This document shows, piece by piece, positions 15,771-23,966 of a stretch of 64,000 nt of DNA. The notes below the pieces were generated by a model. The model ran no database searches, had not been told where the DNA came from, and saw only the letters and a program-made list of their open reading frames with translations. This DNA comes from an uncultured Bacteroides sp. (GTDB lineage Bacteria > Bacteroidota > Bacteroidia > Bacteroidales > Bacteroidaceae). The stretch spans positions 124,001 through 188,000 of the forward strand of contig USLU01000001.1 of the NCBI GenBank assembly GCA_900555635.1, in the 5' to 3' direction. The translations under genes and the position numbers were made by a program. Each line of letters starts with the position of its first letter. The stretch's first letter is position 1.

Positions 15771-16565
15771 TTATACGGCTACTTTTCCAGCGATATGCGG
15801 ATGAGGGTCATAGTTAACCAGTTCAAAGTCCTCAAACTTAAAGTCGAAGATACTTTTGACATCCGGGTTGATTTTCATTTGCGGTAAGGCGCGTGGCTCA
15901 CGTGAAAGCTGAAGCTTTACTTGATCCAAATGATTCAGGTAGATGTGGGCATCCCCTAAAGTATGTACAAAGTCTCCGGCTTTCAATCCGGTTACTTGTG
16001 CCATCATTTGCAGCAGAAGCGCATAAGAAGCAATGTTGAAAGGCACTCCCAGAAAAATGTCTGCGCTGCGTTGATATAATTGGAGGCTTAATCTTCCATC
16101 CGCCACATAGAATTGGAAAAATGCGTGGCAGGGAGGTAAATTCATGTTATCCAAATCTCCTACATTCCATGCGCTTACTATGATGCGGCGAGAATCGGGA
16201 TTATGCTTGATGGTCTCAACCACTTCACTGATCTGGTCTATAAAGCCACCTTTATAATCGGGCCATGAACGCCACTGGTAACCATAAATATGTCCTAAAT
16301 CTCCATTCTCGTCTGCCCATTCGTTCCAAATACGTACACCATTATCCTGAAGATACTTCACGTTGGTATCTCCTTTTAGAAACCATAATAGTTCATATAT
16401 AATTGACTTCAAATGAAGTTTCTTGGTCGTCAGACAAGGAAAACCTTCGTCCATATTGAAGCGCATCTGATGTCCGAATACACTGATAGTGCCTGTACCG
16501 GTGCGGTCGCTTTTCTCTGCGCCTTCAGCTAGTACGCGGTTAAGTAGATCTAAATATTGTTTCAT
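15771..16565 (-). CDS. thyA: Thymidylate synthase
   Basis: Methylates dUMP to dTMP with methylene-tetrahydrofolate; exactly 264 aa, as in E. coli. The active-site cysteine is C146 in NLPPCHAFFQFYV, with RSADIFLGVPFNIASYALL and DAHIYLNHLDQ for dUMP and folate binding. It lies 72 bp downstream of the phospholipase D-family gene and upstream of folA, the usual folate pairing. Confidence 0.97.
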   Translation of the reverse strand: MKQYLDLLNRVLAEGAEKSDRTGTGTISVFGHQMRFNMDEGFPCLTTKKLHLKSIIYELLWFLKGDTNVKYLQDNGVRIWNEWADENGDLGHIYGYQWRSWPDYKGGFIDQISEVVETIKHNPDSRRIIVSAWNVGDLDNMNLPPCHAFFQFYVADGRLSLQLYQRSADIFLGVPFNIASYALLLQMMAQVTGLKAGDFVHTLGDAHIYLNHLDQVKLQLSREPRALPQMKINPDVKSIFDFKFEDFELVNYDPHPHIAGKVAV

Positions 16566-16591
16566 AATGGTAGTGCTTTTTTATCTGGACG

Positions 16592-16599
16592 CAAAGGTA
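16592..16599 (-). promoter_or_regulatory. Bacteroides -7 element for thyA-folA
   Basis: TACCTTTG on the minus strand, 27 nt from the thyA ATG. Confidence 0.5.
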
Positions 16600-16637
16600 G
16601 AAGTTTTAATTGATAATTGAAAACCGATAATTGATAA

Positions 16638-17867
16638 TTAGAGGAAGGGGGTCATCAGATTGCCTACCCAACCTACAAACTTTTTCCATCCCGAACGTTT
16701 CTTCCAAACTTCGGGAGTAAGTAAAGTACTGTTTTGTTTATCCCTTTCAAACATTGAATTTAATTGATGTGTAAGATCAGGATCAAAGATAAAAGCATTT
16801 GTTTCGTAGTCATATCGCAGACTGCGACTGTTAAGATTGGCAGTGCCGACTGTACAGAAAGTGCTATCTACCATCATTACCTTGGAGTGGTGAAAACCAC
16901 CGTTGAATAGATAGATTCTTGCTCCCTGCTTCATTAGTTTGTGAACTATATAGAAGGAAGCTTCAGGGGTAAAAGGTATATCTGATACAGAAGGTATCAT
17001 GATTTCTACTTCCGTGCCTTTCTTCAATGCTTTTTTGATAGCCTTACGGATTGATTTGGTAGGTACAAAATAGGGGTTGACAATTTGTATGTTTTTTTGT
17101 GCCGCCTGAATTGAAGCAGCATAAGCATGACTGATAGAGCGTGGCGTTTCGCGCGGGGTACGATCTACGATGGCTATCTCTTCGGCTACGCTATCCGGAA
17201 ACTGCGGAATATCAGGGAAGTAAACGGGACCGCCGATATGCTGTCCTGTTTCTTGATTCCACATGGTGAGGAAGATACCTTGAAGATAACGTACGGCATC
17301 CCCTTCGAGGTGTATGTGCATATCATGCCATTTGCCGATTTTAGGTAATCCGTTGATATAATAGTCGGCAATGTTCATGCCGCCGGTATATCCTATTTTT
17401 CCGTCAATAACCACGATCTTACGATGGTCACGGTGTGCTGCATGATTGATATACGGAAAGGTAAACGGGTCGAATTTAACGATTTCAATACCACGGTCGC
17501 GAATACTTTTCAGGTGCTGCTTTTTCAGAGGCTTATTGTTAGACCAATTGCCGAAGGCATCGAACATGGCGCGTACTTCCACCCCCTCTTTGACTTTTTC
17601 AGCCAGAAGGTCGAATAAGGCATTAGCTATAGAGTCATTACGGAAATTGAAATATTCCAAATGAACATGATGCTTCGCTTGGCGAATCGTTTCGAAGAGA
17701 TCAATGAATTTATCACGTCCGGTCATTAATAATTTGACTTTATTGTTGTTAGTGACCGGAGCTCCCATTTGTTGCAAGTAATCCATCACAATGGAGTCAC
17801 TTGTTACTTGTCCACGAAGGTGCCCTATAGAGAAAAAGAATAATATGATAAATAGAAACTTTCTCAA
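16638..17867 (-). CDS. Phospholipase D-family protein (cardiolipin synthase-type)
   Basis: A 409-aa protein with two HKD motifs: HRKIVVID and HSKVMMVD, each followed by the family's GG/GTxN strand (GYTGGMN, CTVGTANLNSRS). It begins with a signal-like segment (KFLFIILFFFSIGHLRGQ) in place of the two TM helices of many cardiolipin synthases, so it may be periplasmic or anchored there. It probably makes cardiolipin or acts as a phospholipase; sequence does not decide. The adjacent genes (thyA, folA) are unrelated in function. Confidence 0.85.
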   Translation of the reverse strand: MRKFLFIILFFFSIGHLRGQVTSDSIVMDYLQQMGAPVTNNNKVKLLMTGRDKFIDLFETIRQAKHHVHLEYFNFRNDSIANALFDLLAEKVKEGVEVRAMFDAFGNWSNNKPLKKQHLKSIRDRGIEIVKFDPFTFPYINHAAHRDHRKIVVIDGKIGYTGGMNIADYYINGLPKIGKWHDMHIHLEGDAVRYLQGIFLTMWNQETGQHIGGPVYFPDIPQFPDSVAEEIAIVDRTPRETPRSISHAYAASIQAAQKNIQIVNPYFVPTKSIRKAIKKALKKGTEVEIMIPSVSDIPFTPEASFYIVHKLMKQGARIYLFNGGFHHSKVMMVDSTFCTVGTANLNSRSLRYDYETNAFIFDPDLTHQLNSMFERDKQNSTLLTPEVWKKRSGWKKFVGWVGNLMTPFL

Positions 17868-17902
17868 AACCGTTTTTTCTTATTTAGTTTTTTTAGGATC
17901 GG

Positions 17903-17910
17903 CAAAGATA
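17903..17910 (-). promoter_or_regulatory. Bacteroides -7 element for the phospholipase D-family gene
   Basis: TATCTTTG on the minus strand, 36 nt before the ATG. Confidence 0.5.
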
Positions 17911-18010
17911 CAATTTATCATTGAGAAATGTTCGCTTGTTTAAAATAAATTAGCCCTTTCGTTCATCTGATAACGTAAGGGCTAATGATAAAATTTGGGT
18001 ACAAGGCATT

Positions 18011-18343
18011 TTAAGCCAGCGTGGAAATCTTGCGATAACCGAAGTACAGCAATACGATACCTGCTACTATTAAGGATTTGGGGTCGAGTTGCGTGGCACC
18101 ATTTTCGATAGCAGAAGTAAAGGTCTCACGTAGAGTTGCCAGTATTAATTGCAGACCATTAAGGGAAACGAATAATACAAGTGCCAGTGTGAAGCAGAAA
18201 GTAGTCCATATCTGTGAGAGGCGACGACTGTGCGAGGGTAGACGATGCATCACACGGCGTGTGAATCCGTTATCTTCAATTTCTTGCCGGTTATCGTTAA
18301 AGAAGTCTTTCAAAAGTTTATCATCATTTTCCATCATATCCAT
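18011..18343 (-). CDS. Small membrane protein downstream of ECF sigma factor (possible anti-sigma)
   Basis: A 110-aa protein with a charged N-terminal cytoplasmic segment (about 1-40, DDKLLKDFFNDNRQEIEDNGFTRRVMHRLP) and two TM helices (about 46-66 and 88-104). It resembles a short Bacteroides family annotated as DUF5056 (from memory, not checked). The start overlaps the end of the sigma gene by 20 bp, so the two are translationally coupled, as anti-sigma factors often are. Anti-sigma function is inferred from position and topology; there is no zinc-binding HxxxCxxC motif. Confidence 0.8.
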   Translation of the reverse strand: MDMMENDDKLLKDFFNDNRQEIEDNGFTRRVMHRLPSHSRRLSQIWTTFCFTLALVLFVSLNGLQLILATLRETFTSAIENGATQLDPKSLIVAGIVLLYFGYRKISTLA

Positions 18344-18869
18344 TTTGTTTTAAGTAGGAAGCCATTTTTTCTTTAGCCCGCGAGAGATGGCTTTTTACTG
18401 TTCCCGCCGGGCATCCGGTGATACCTGCAATCTTTTCAATGCTTTGATCTTCCATAAAGAAGAGTGTGATGCAGGTGCGTTCCATTTCTTTCAAAGTGGC
18501 CAAAGCATGGTAAATATCCATGTGTTGACCAATATCAGTCTGTAGCGTGCTACACTGAGCGTCCACTTGATAGGTGTCTAAATCATCCGCTTCTTTCCGG
18601 CTGCGAATATAATCATAAAATACATTATAAGCAATACGATAGAGCCAGGTTGAGAAGCTGGATAGATTCTTGAACGATGCGATGTTAGTATAAGCTTTTA
18701 TAAATGTATCTTGTGCCAAGTCGTCACTCAATTCGCTGTCGCCGCAGGTTTGGTGCAGGAAGAATCGTCGTACGGGCGACTGATACTTCTTTACCAACTG
18801 GTCGAAGGCCCTGGTGTTATGAAACACCACGACCTGTGCGACTAACGATATGTCGTTGAGTTGACTCAT
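18324..18869 (-). CDS. ECF-type RNA polymerase sigma factor
   Basis: A 181-aa sigma-70 factor with region 2 (about 15-80: FDQLVKKYQSPVRRFF, DDLAQDTFIKAYTNIASF, FSTWLYRIAYNVFYDYIRS) and region 4 (about 120-175: LKEMERTCITLFFMEDQSIEKIA, GTVKSHLSRAKEKM). Regions 1 and 3 are absent, as in ECF factors. It overlaps the upstream gene by 4 bp and the downstream gene by 20 bp, so it is the middle of a three-gene operon with a membrane protein on each side. It is not next to a SusC pair, so it is unlikely to be a Sus-type trans-envelope regulator. Confidence 0.92.
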   Translation of the reverse strand: MSQLNDISLVAQVVVFHNTRAFDQLVKKYQSPVRRFFLHQTCGDSELSDDLAQDTFIKAYTNIASFKNLSSFSTWLYRIAYNVFYDYIRSRKEADDLDTYQVDAQCSTLQTDIGQHMDIYHALATLKEMERTCITLFFMEDQSIEKIAGITGCPAGTVKSHLSRAKEKMASYLKQNGYDGK

Positions 18870-19501
18870 CTGTCTTCGTTTTTCTTCTGTTGGCTATAGT
18901 AGATTACCAGTTGACCAAAACCGGTGAACATAATAAGCAAACCTATGCAACCCAATCCAAATTCTCCGGTGATGGCCCAAAGGAAGATAAATAACCCGAT
19001 TCCGGTAAAAATGTTTTTTATTCCCTTGGTATGAGTGTCTTCAACTTCGGCTTGCTTGAAGAAGTTCTCCGGAAGCGGTTGCCCGCTTGATAAAGCTTGT
19101 TCTGCCAGTTTGTATTTTGCTTTCCGGTTCTTGTAGCGGAAGAAAAATACGATAAAGACGATGATAATAGGGAATCCGAAGACAAACACAATTGCTGTTA
19201 TAGGAATGATAACTCCGGCTACGTTTCCGCCTAAATCAAAACCATCCCAATCAAAAAGATTGCTTTGGTGATGCTTCCGATTACCGGAATTGTCAACGCT
19301 ATCATTGGCGCTTGCGCTATTTTCGTAAGTCATGACACTTAGGGTATCGGTAACGGCTTTCCCGTTGATAACGGTGTCCCTCAGTTCAATAACTCTTTTC
19401 TTGTTTCCAAGGCTGTCGTTCTCTGTAACAGTTCTGTTTTTTCCTTGTGCCAGTGTGCAAAACAACATGGCAACCATCAATGCAAAAATGATCCGTTTCA
19501 T
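18866..19501 (-). CDS. Membrane protein with N-terminal signal (operon with ECF sigma)
   Basis: A 211-aa protein: a signal peptide (KRIIFALMVAMLFCTLAQG), a polar periplasmic part to about 90, a strong TM helix (about 95-120), a basic cytoplasmic stretch with KAKYKLAEQALSSGQPLPENFF, and a second hydrophobic pair (about 160-203). This layout matches a Bacteroidota family annotated as DUF6249 (recollection). First gene of the operon, overlapping the sigma start by 4 bp (ATGA). It may be a sensor or target of the sigma regulon. Function unknown. Confidence 0.8.
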   Translation of the reverse strand: MKRIIFALMVAMLFCTLAQGKNRTVTENDSLGNKKRVIELRDTVINGKAVTDTLSVMTYENSASANDSVDNSGNRKHHQSNLFDWDGFDLGGNVAGVIIPITAIVFVFGFPIIIVFIVFFFRYKNRKAKYKLAEQALSSGQPLPENFFKQAEVEDTHTKGIKNIFTGIGLFIFLWAITGEFGLGCIGLLIMFTGFGQLVIYYSQQKKNEDR

Positions 19502-19668
19502 ATTTTATCTATTTTTAATTTGTTTCTTTATGAGTTAGACGTAACATTGCCCTTATAAAGTTGCAAAGAGAATACTTTTTTTTCAGAAATTAGTCTCCAA
19601 TGGATAAAAGGTTACTCCTTGGCAACCCTATCTAACTTGCCTGTCGTACGGATGCCTTATCCTTATTC

Positions 19669-19735
19669 TGCACAAGATGGCATCTTATGCAACACAAGAT
19701 GGCATCTCATGTTACACAAGATGGCATCTTGTGCA
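19669..19735. repeat. 67-bp palindrome built from three 22-bp blocks
   Basis: The 15-mer CACAAGATGGCATCT starts at 19671, 19693 and 19715, exactly 22 bp apart. Each block is itself nearly palindromic, and the outer 11 bases (19669-19679 and 19725-19735) pair perfectly. Five positions in the arms do not pair as DNA; four of those would be G-U pairs in RNA made from the minus strand. Confidence 0.85.
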
Positions 19736-19832
19736 TGCTTCCCAGTAATGTTTCACCTGCGGACGATAAGAGTTACGGTCGTTCGGTCGGTACATTCTGT
19801 TTATGAGCTGCCTCTATCCCGTTTTTTTGTAT

Positions 19833-19840
19833 TACCTTTG
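19833..19840 (+). promoter_or_regulatory. Bacteroides -7 element for rsmF
   Basis: TACCTTTG, 29 nt before the ATG chosen at 19869. This supports that start over an in-frame one further upstream, which would lie before the promoter. Confidence 0.55.
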
Positions 19841-19868
19841 CTTCACAAAAAACGTTATTGACACAGCT

Positions 19869-21347
19869 ATGGAACTACCCATACCCTTTATAGACTACAC
19901 CCGCAAACTACTTGGCGAGGCAGAATTGGATAAACTTACTGCCGTTTTGCAACAGGAACAGCCTGTTAGTATTCGTATAAACGAGACTAAGCTCAACGGC
20001 TTCCACATGCATGCGGAGCGGGTACCGTGGTGTTCCACCGGGTATTATCTTGCCAATAGGCTTACGTTTACATTCGATCCTCTTTTTCATGCCGGTTGCT
20101 ATTACGTGCAAGAAGCTTCTTCCATGTTTGTGGAGCAAGCCCTGAAGCAGTATGTTTGGGAAGAACCGGTGGCGATGCTCGACTTATGTGCAGCTCCCGG
20201 TGGTAAATCGACGCATGTTCGTAGTGTACTTCCCGAAGGTAGTCTGTTGGTTGCCAATGAGGTAATCCGGAACCGCTCACAGATATTAGCGGAGAATCTT
20301 ACTAAATGGGGACATCCCGGGGTGGTGGTAACCAATAATGATCCGGCGGATTTTTCTTCTTTAGAAGATTTCTTTGATGTGATCCTGACGGATGTGCCTT
20401 GTTCCGGCGAAGGCATGTTTCGCAAAGACCCTGTAGCTGTGAGCGAATGGAGTTCGGAAAACGTTGAGATTTGCTGGCAGCGTCAACGACGTATAATTTC
20501 AGATATCTGGCCTTGTCTGAAGCCGGGTGGTATCCTTATTTATAGTACGTGTACTTATAATACAAAAGAAGACGAAGAAAACATCCGTTGGATGCGCGAC
20601 GAGATGGGGGCGGAGATACTTTCTTTGGATATTCAGGAAGATTGGGAAATCACAGGAAACCTGTTGATTGGAGAAGATTTTCCGGTTTATCGCTTCCTGC
20701 CTCATAAGACGCAGGGTGAAGGTTTCTTTCTTGCCGTTGTCCGCAAGCCGGGGATGAGCGTCCCGAACGTCAGGGCCGAGCAATCGTTTCCCCAGGGAAA
20801 AGCTCTTGAAATGCCAGGGAAAAGAAATGAAAACTCCAGAGATAAAGGACGGAAACCTCAGGGGAAAGGAACGAAAACGCCGGGACTTTCTAAAGAGCAA
20901 CTCTCCCTTCTGCGCGAGTGGCTTCTTACTCCCGATAATTACGAACTTATTTTGAACGGAAATTGTGTCAGTGCTTTCCCGAAATCTCATCTTTCGGAGC
21001 TGGCTGCTTTGCAATCATCACTCCGTATTGTGCAAGCGGGTGTGAATCTGGCAGAATTGAAAGGAAAAGATTGGTTGCCCAATCATGCGCTTGCCATGAG
21101 CCGGATATTGAATCCGGATATCTTTGCACGTGAAGAAATAGATTACGATCAAGCCATTGCTTATCTACGAAAAGAGGCTATTACCTTGCCGGCAGATGCT
21201 TCTCGTGGAATAGTATTGCTTACTTATAAAAATACGCCTCTTGGCTTTGTGAAGAATATAGGTAATCGTGCCAATAATCTGTATCCGCAAGAGTGGCGTA
21301 TCCGTAGCGGATACTTGCCGGAAGAAATTTTAGAACTTTGTCCATAA
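19869..21347 (+). CDS. RsmF/NOL1-NOP2-Sun family RNA cytosine-C5 methyltransferase
   Basis: SAM-dependent RNA m5C methyltransferase, 492 aa from the ATG at 19869. It shows the SAM site LDLCAAPGGKSTH, motif IV DVPCSGEGMFRKD (the releasing cysteine), motif VI YSTCTYNTKEDEENI (the nucleophile cysteine), and a C-terminal RsmF-type domain ending in N..NNLYP.EWRI. A Lys/Arg/Gly-rich linker (about residues 300-340) joins the two halves. It probably methylates rRNA; RsmF of E. coli modifies 16S C1407, but the target here is not proven. Confidence 0.92.
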   Translation: MELPIPFIDYTRKLLGEAELDKLTAVLQQEQPVSIRINETKLNGFHMHAERVPWCSTGYYLANRLTFTFDPLFHAGCYYVQEASSMFVEQALKQYVWEEPVAMLDLCAAPGGKSTHVRSVLPEGSLLVANEVIRNRSQILAENLTKWGHPGVVVTNNDPADFSSLEDFFDVILTDVPCSGEGMFRKDPVAVSEWSSENVEICWQRQRRIISDIWPCLKPGGILIYSTCTYNTKEDEENIRWMRDEMGAEILSLDIQEDWEITGNLLIGEDFPVYRFLPHKTQGEGFFLAVVRKPGMSVPNVRAEQSFPQGKALEMPGKRNENSRDKGRKPQGKGTKTPGLSKEQLSLLREWLLTPDNYELILNGNCVSAFPKSHLSELAALQSSLRIVQAGVNLAELKGKDWLPNHALAMSRILNPDIFAREEIDYDQAIAYLRKEAITLPADASRGIVLLTYKNTPLGFVKNIGNRANNLYPQEWRIRSGYLPEEILELCP

Positions 21348-21417
21348 AAGCATGCAGTATTTCGTAAGTATAAGCATTTTAGTTATATAACCATAATATA
21401 AACTAATACTATTGCTT

Positions 21418-22644
21418 ATGCTAAAGAAAACGATTGCTGCTTTAAGCCTACTCAGTATTCTTGCAGCTTGCCAAAGCGACGGAGATTCTCAGGAACCTAA
21501 ACCTCGTAAAGACATTATTCTTACACGTACAGAACAGCAGATCACAAACTCGGGAACGGATTTCGCCTTCCGCTTTTTCACTCAGGTCTGTACATCTGAA
21601 ACTGTGAAACCAAACTTGTTTGTGTCTCCGTTGAGTGCATCATTCTGTCTGTCTATGATTGCTAATGGAGCTGCCGGTAATACTTTAGCCGAGATGAAAA
21701 CAGCTTTGGGCTTCACTGATTATTCATTGGAAGACATGAATAACTATAATCAAAAGCTTGCGACTGCTTTGCTGGATTTGGATAATACTACCCGGATAGG
21801 AATAGCTAATTCTATTTGGTTAAAGCAAGGTTTCAGTGTATATGATGACTTCCTGAATGTGAATAAGAAGATGTACGATGCCCGTGTACAAGAGTTGGAC
21901 TTTGCATCTCCTAAAGCAAAAGATATAATTAATCAGTGGTGTGCCGATAAGACTAACAATTGTATTAAAGAAGTGATTCAGGAGATTCCTGAACAAGTCC
22001 GGCTATACCTGTTAAACGCTCTTTATTTCAAAGGTATCTGGAAGAGTCAATTCAAGAAATCGAATACCAAACAAGAAGTTTTCAATAATGCAGATGGCAG
22101 TAAGTCTGAAGTTCCTATGATGAACTTATCAACGAAGCTTTTTAATTATACTCAAAATGATTATTTCTCGATAGCGGAGCTTCCTTATGGAAATGAAGCA
22201 TTTAGTATGGTAGTCTTTCTACCTGCTGAGGGCAAGACTTTGGATGAAAGTTTGCCGAAGCTGACTTCTGATAATTGGAATGAGTGGAATGGGAAGCTAT
22301 CCTCAAATACCCTGAATGTCAAGTTGCCTCGTTTTGAAATACGTTATGATAAGGATTTAATAGCTGATATGAAAGCATTAGGAATGAAAGAAGCTTTTGA
22401 TGATAGAGCTGACTTTTCAAAAATGTCAATGTTTGACTTAGCTGTAGGAATCTTGGAGCAGTTTACTTATGTAAATGTGAATGAAGAGGGTACAGAAGCA
22501 GCGGCTGTTACAGTTGGCGGAATGATATCAAGTGCTGCACCTCCCAGTGTTTATAATTTCTATGTTGATCGTCCATTTGTGTTTATGATAAAAGAAAAAA
22601 GTACGGGAGCCATCTTGTTTATGGGTAAAGTGACGAAACTGTAA
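21418..22644 (+). CDS. Lipoprotein serpin (serine protease inhibitor)
   Basis: A 408-aa serpin anchored as a lipoprotein: signal MLKKTIAALSLLSILAAC with the lipobox LAAC (C18). The ATG at 21418 is chosen over the TTG six bases upstream because it starts the signal directly. Serpin landmarks are NLFVSPLSASFCLSMIANGA, YLLNALYFKGIWKSQF, the hinge EEGTEAAAV (typical of inhibitory serpins) and the C-terminal DRPFVFMIKEKSTGAILFMG. By position P1-P1' falls about at S-A in the segment GGMISSAAPPS; that suggests elastase-like or similar targets, but loop length can shift the assignment. Such serpins may guard gut bacteria from host proteases. Confidence 0.93.
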   Translation: MLKKTIAALSLLSILAACQSDGDSQEPKPRKDIILTRTEQQITNSGTDFAFRFFTQVCTSETVKPNLFVSPLSASFCLSMIANGAAGNTLAEMKTALGFTDYSLEDMNNYNQKLATALLDLDNTTRIGIANSIWLKQGFSVYDDFLNVNKKMYDARVQELDFASPKAKDIINQWCADKTNNCIKEVIQEIPEQVRLYLLNALYFKGIWKSQFKKSNTKQEVFNNADGSKSEVPMMNLSTKLFNYTQNDYFSIAELPYGNEAFSMVVFLPAEGKTLDESLPKLTSDNWNEWNGKLSSNTLNVKLPRFEIRYDKDLIADMKALGMKEAFDDRADFSKMSMFDLAVGILEQFTYVNVNEEGTEAAAVTVGGMISSAAPPSVYNFYVDRPFVFMIKEKSTGAILFMGKVTKL

Positions 22645-22668
22645 ACTATGGGTGGGAAGTAAAAGAAG

Positions 22669-22704
22669 TAAGGGATTGTTTGCCAAAGTGCGAACAACCC
22701 CTTA
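22669..22704. terminator. Bidirectional terminator between serpin and efflux genes
   Basis: A 14-bp stem with one mismatch and a G-T pair (22669-22682 and 22691-22704) with an 8-nt loop between two convergent stops, T-rich on both sides. Confidence 0.7.
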
Positions 22705-22713
22705 TTCTATTTA

Positions 22714-23937
22714 TTACAATCTACTTTTGTATATCTGCGCCATTGCCTTCTGGTACTGGTTTTCCAATTGCAGCAGATTTGCTTTGCTTTGATAAACCAC
22801 TGATACTTCCACAAAATACTCAATCATGCTGATTTGTCCTCCTACAAGTGCCTGCTTCAACAAGGCAAGATCTTGTTGTTGCTGGAAGGTACGGGCATAT
22901 TCTTCCATAGATGTATGCAGATTACGGGCTTCCTCATACAATTGCCACAAACCTGAGCTGGCTTGTAATGCAGCATTCTCTTTCTGATAATCTATGTTGA
23001 GTGCTTGCGACTTGGCTATCTTTACTTTATTACGGTTTTCGAATATCGGGAACGAAAAGCCCACTACAACACCGTTCAATGGATGTCCGCTTTCTGTATT
23101 ACGGCGGTAGCCTAATTCCAGTTTGGGCAACCAGCCTTGCTTGCTTGCCGATATCTGCTTGCGGGCTGCTTCGCTTTCGCTATTGAATGATTGTAAAGTT
23201 GCATCGGCAGCCAGCAATTCGTTTCTCCCGTTGTTGAAAGAGGTAGGCAACGGAACTACGGGATAATCCATCGAACCGATTGCTTCGGCAGTAGGACGGT
23301 TGCCGATAGCCAAAGGCTGATTGCCATTCAAAGCCGTGAGTTCTTTTAGCTTATTGTTCAAAGCCGTTTCGTTCATGCGGGCTTCGGTACGTACGTTCAA
23401 TAACTCCAAATTGATCTTATTCGTTTCCAACACATTGGCATCTCCTGTCGCCAGACGTTTGGCATACATGGCGGAGAGCTCTTCGGCATTCTTCAAGCGC
23501 TCGCTAAGTAGGGTTTGCTGGCGTTGGAGCATGATAATATCCAGGCAGATCTCTTTTGCCTGAAGTAGAATCTGTTGACGGAAAGCAATGGCTTGTGCAT
23601 CGAGTGCCCCCGTTTTAAAACGGTTCATCTTTCCCCGGGTGGCATAGATGGTAGGAAACTCAAAACTTTGCGAAACGACCAATTCACCTACCGTCTCACT
23701 ACTGTTCTTTGAGTCCCAAAGATGGGCGTAGGACAAGGTAGGATCAGGCAGATTATTCACGGTTTTGTTTTCCAGCTTTTGCGAAGAGATGAGCTGGGAG
23801 TTGGCTTTCAACTCTTTATTATTCATCTCTATCTGCTGAAGTACGGTGTCAATGGAAGCCTCACCCCGACCCTCTCCAAAGGAAAGGGAGAAGGGAAGGA
23901 TACAGGCTGTTAATGTGACTATTATAATCTTTTTCAT
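22714..23937 (-). CDS. TolC-type outer-membrane factor (CusC-like)
   Basis: A 407-aa outer-membrane channel subunit of a tripartite RND pump. Signal peptide at the start, then two repeats of long coiled-coil helices (rich in Q, N, L, E, K, such as LLSERLKNAEELSAMYAKRLATGDAN) typical of TolC-family proteins. The name follows from context: it ends the cusB-cusA-tolC order and starts 29 bp after cusA. Substrate cannot be read from this subunit. Confidence 0.88.
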   Translation of the reverse strand: MKKIIIVTLTACILPFSLSFGEGRGEASIDTVLQQIEMNNKELKANSQLISSQKLENKTVNNLPDPTLSYAHLWDSKNSSETVGELVVSQSFEFPTIYATRGKMNRFKTGALDAQAIAFRQQILLQAKEICLDIIMLQRQQTLLSERLKNAEELSAMYAKRLATGDANVLETNKINLELLNVRTEARMNETALNNKLKELTALNGNQPLAIGNRPTAEAIGSMDYPVVPLPTSFNNGRNELLAADATLQSFNSESEAARKQISASKQGWLPKLELGYRRNTESGHPLNGVVVGFSFPIFENRNKVKIAKSQALNIDYQKENAALQASSGLWQLYEEARNLHTSMEEYARTFQQQQDLALLKQALVGGQISMIEYFVEVSVVYQSKANLLQLENQYQKAMAQIYKSRL

Positions 23938-23966
23938 ATCTAAATATGCTGTTTTAGTGAGTAACT

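Larger units (their letters stand above)
19502..19868. other. Divergent intergenic region (367 bp)
   Basis: Between the sigma-operon start and rsmF. It holds the 22-bp-block palindrome at 19669-19735 and the rsmF promoter at 19833-19840. I find no convincing gene; an ATG-less stretch of 80 codons here runs through the palindrome and is not credible. Confidence 0.75.
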
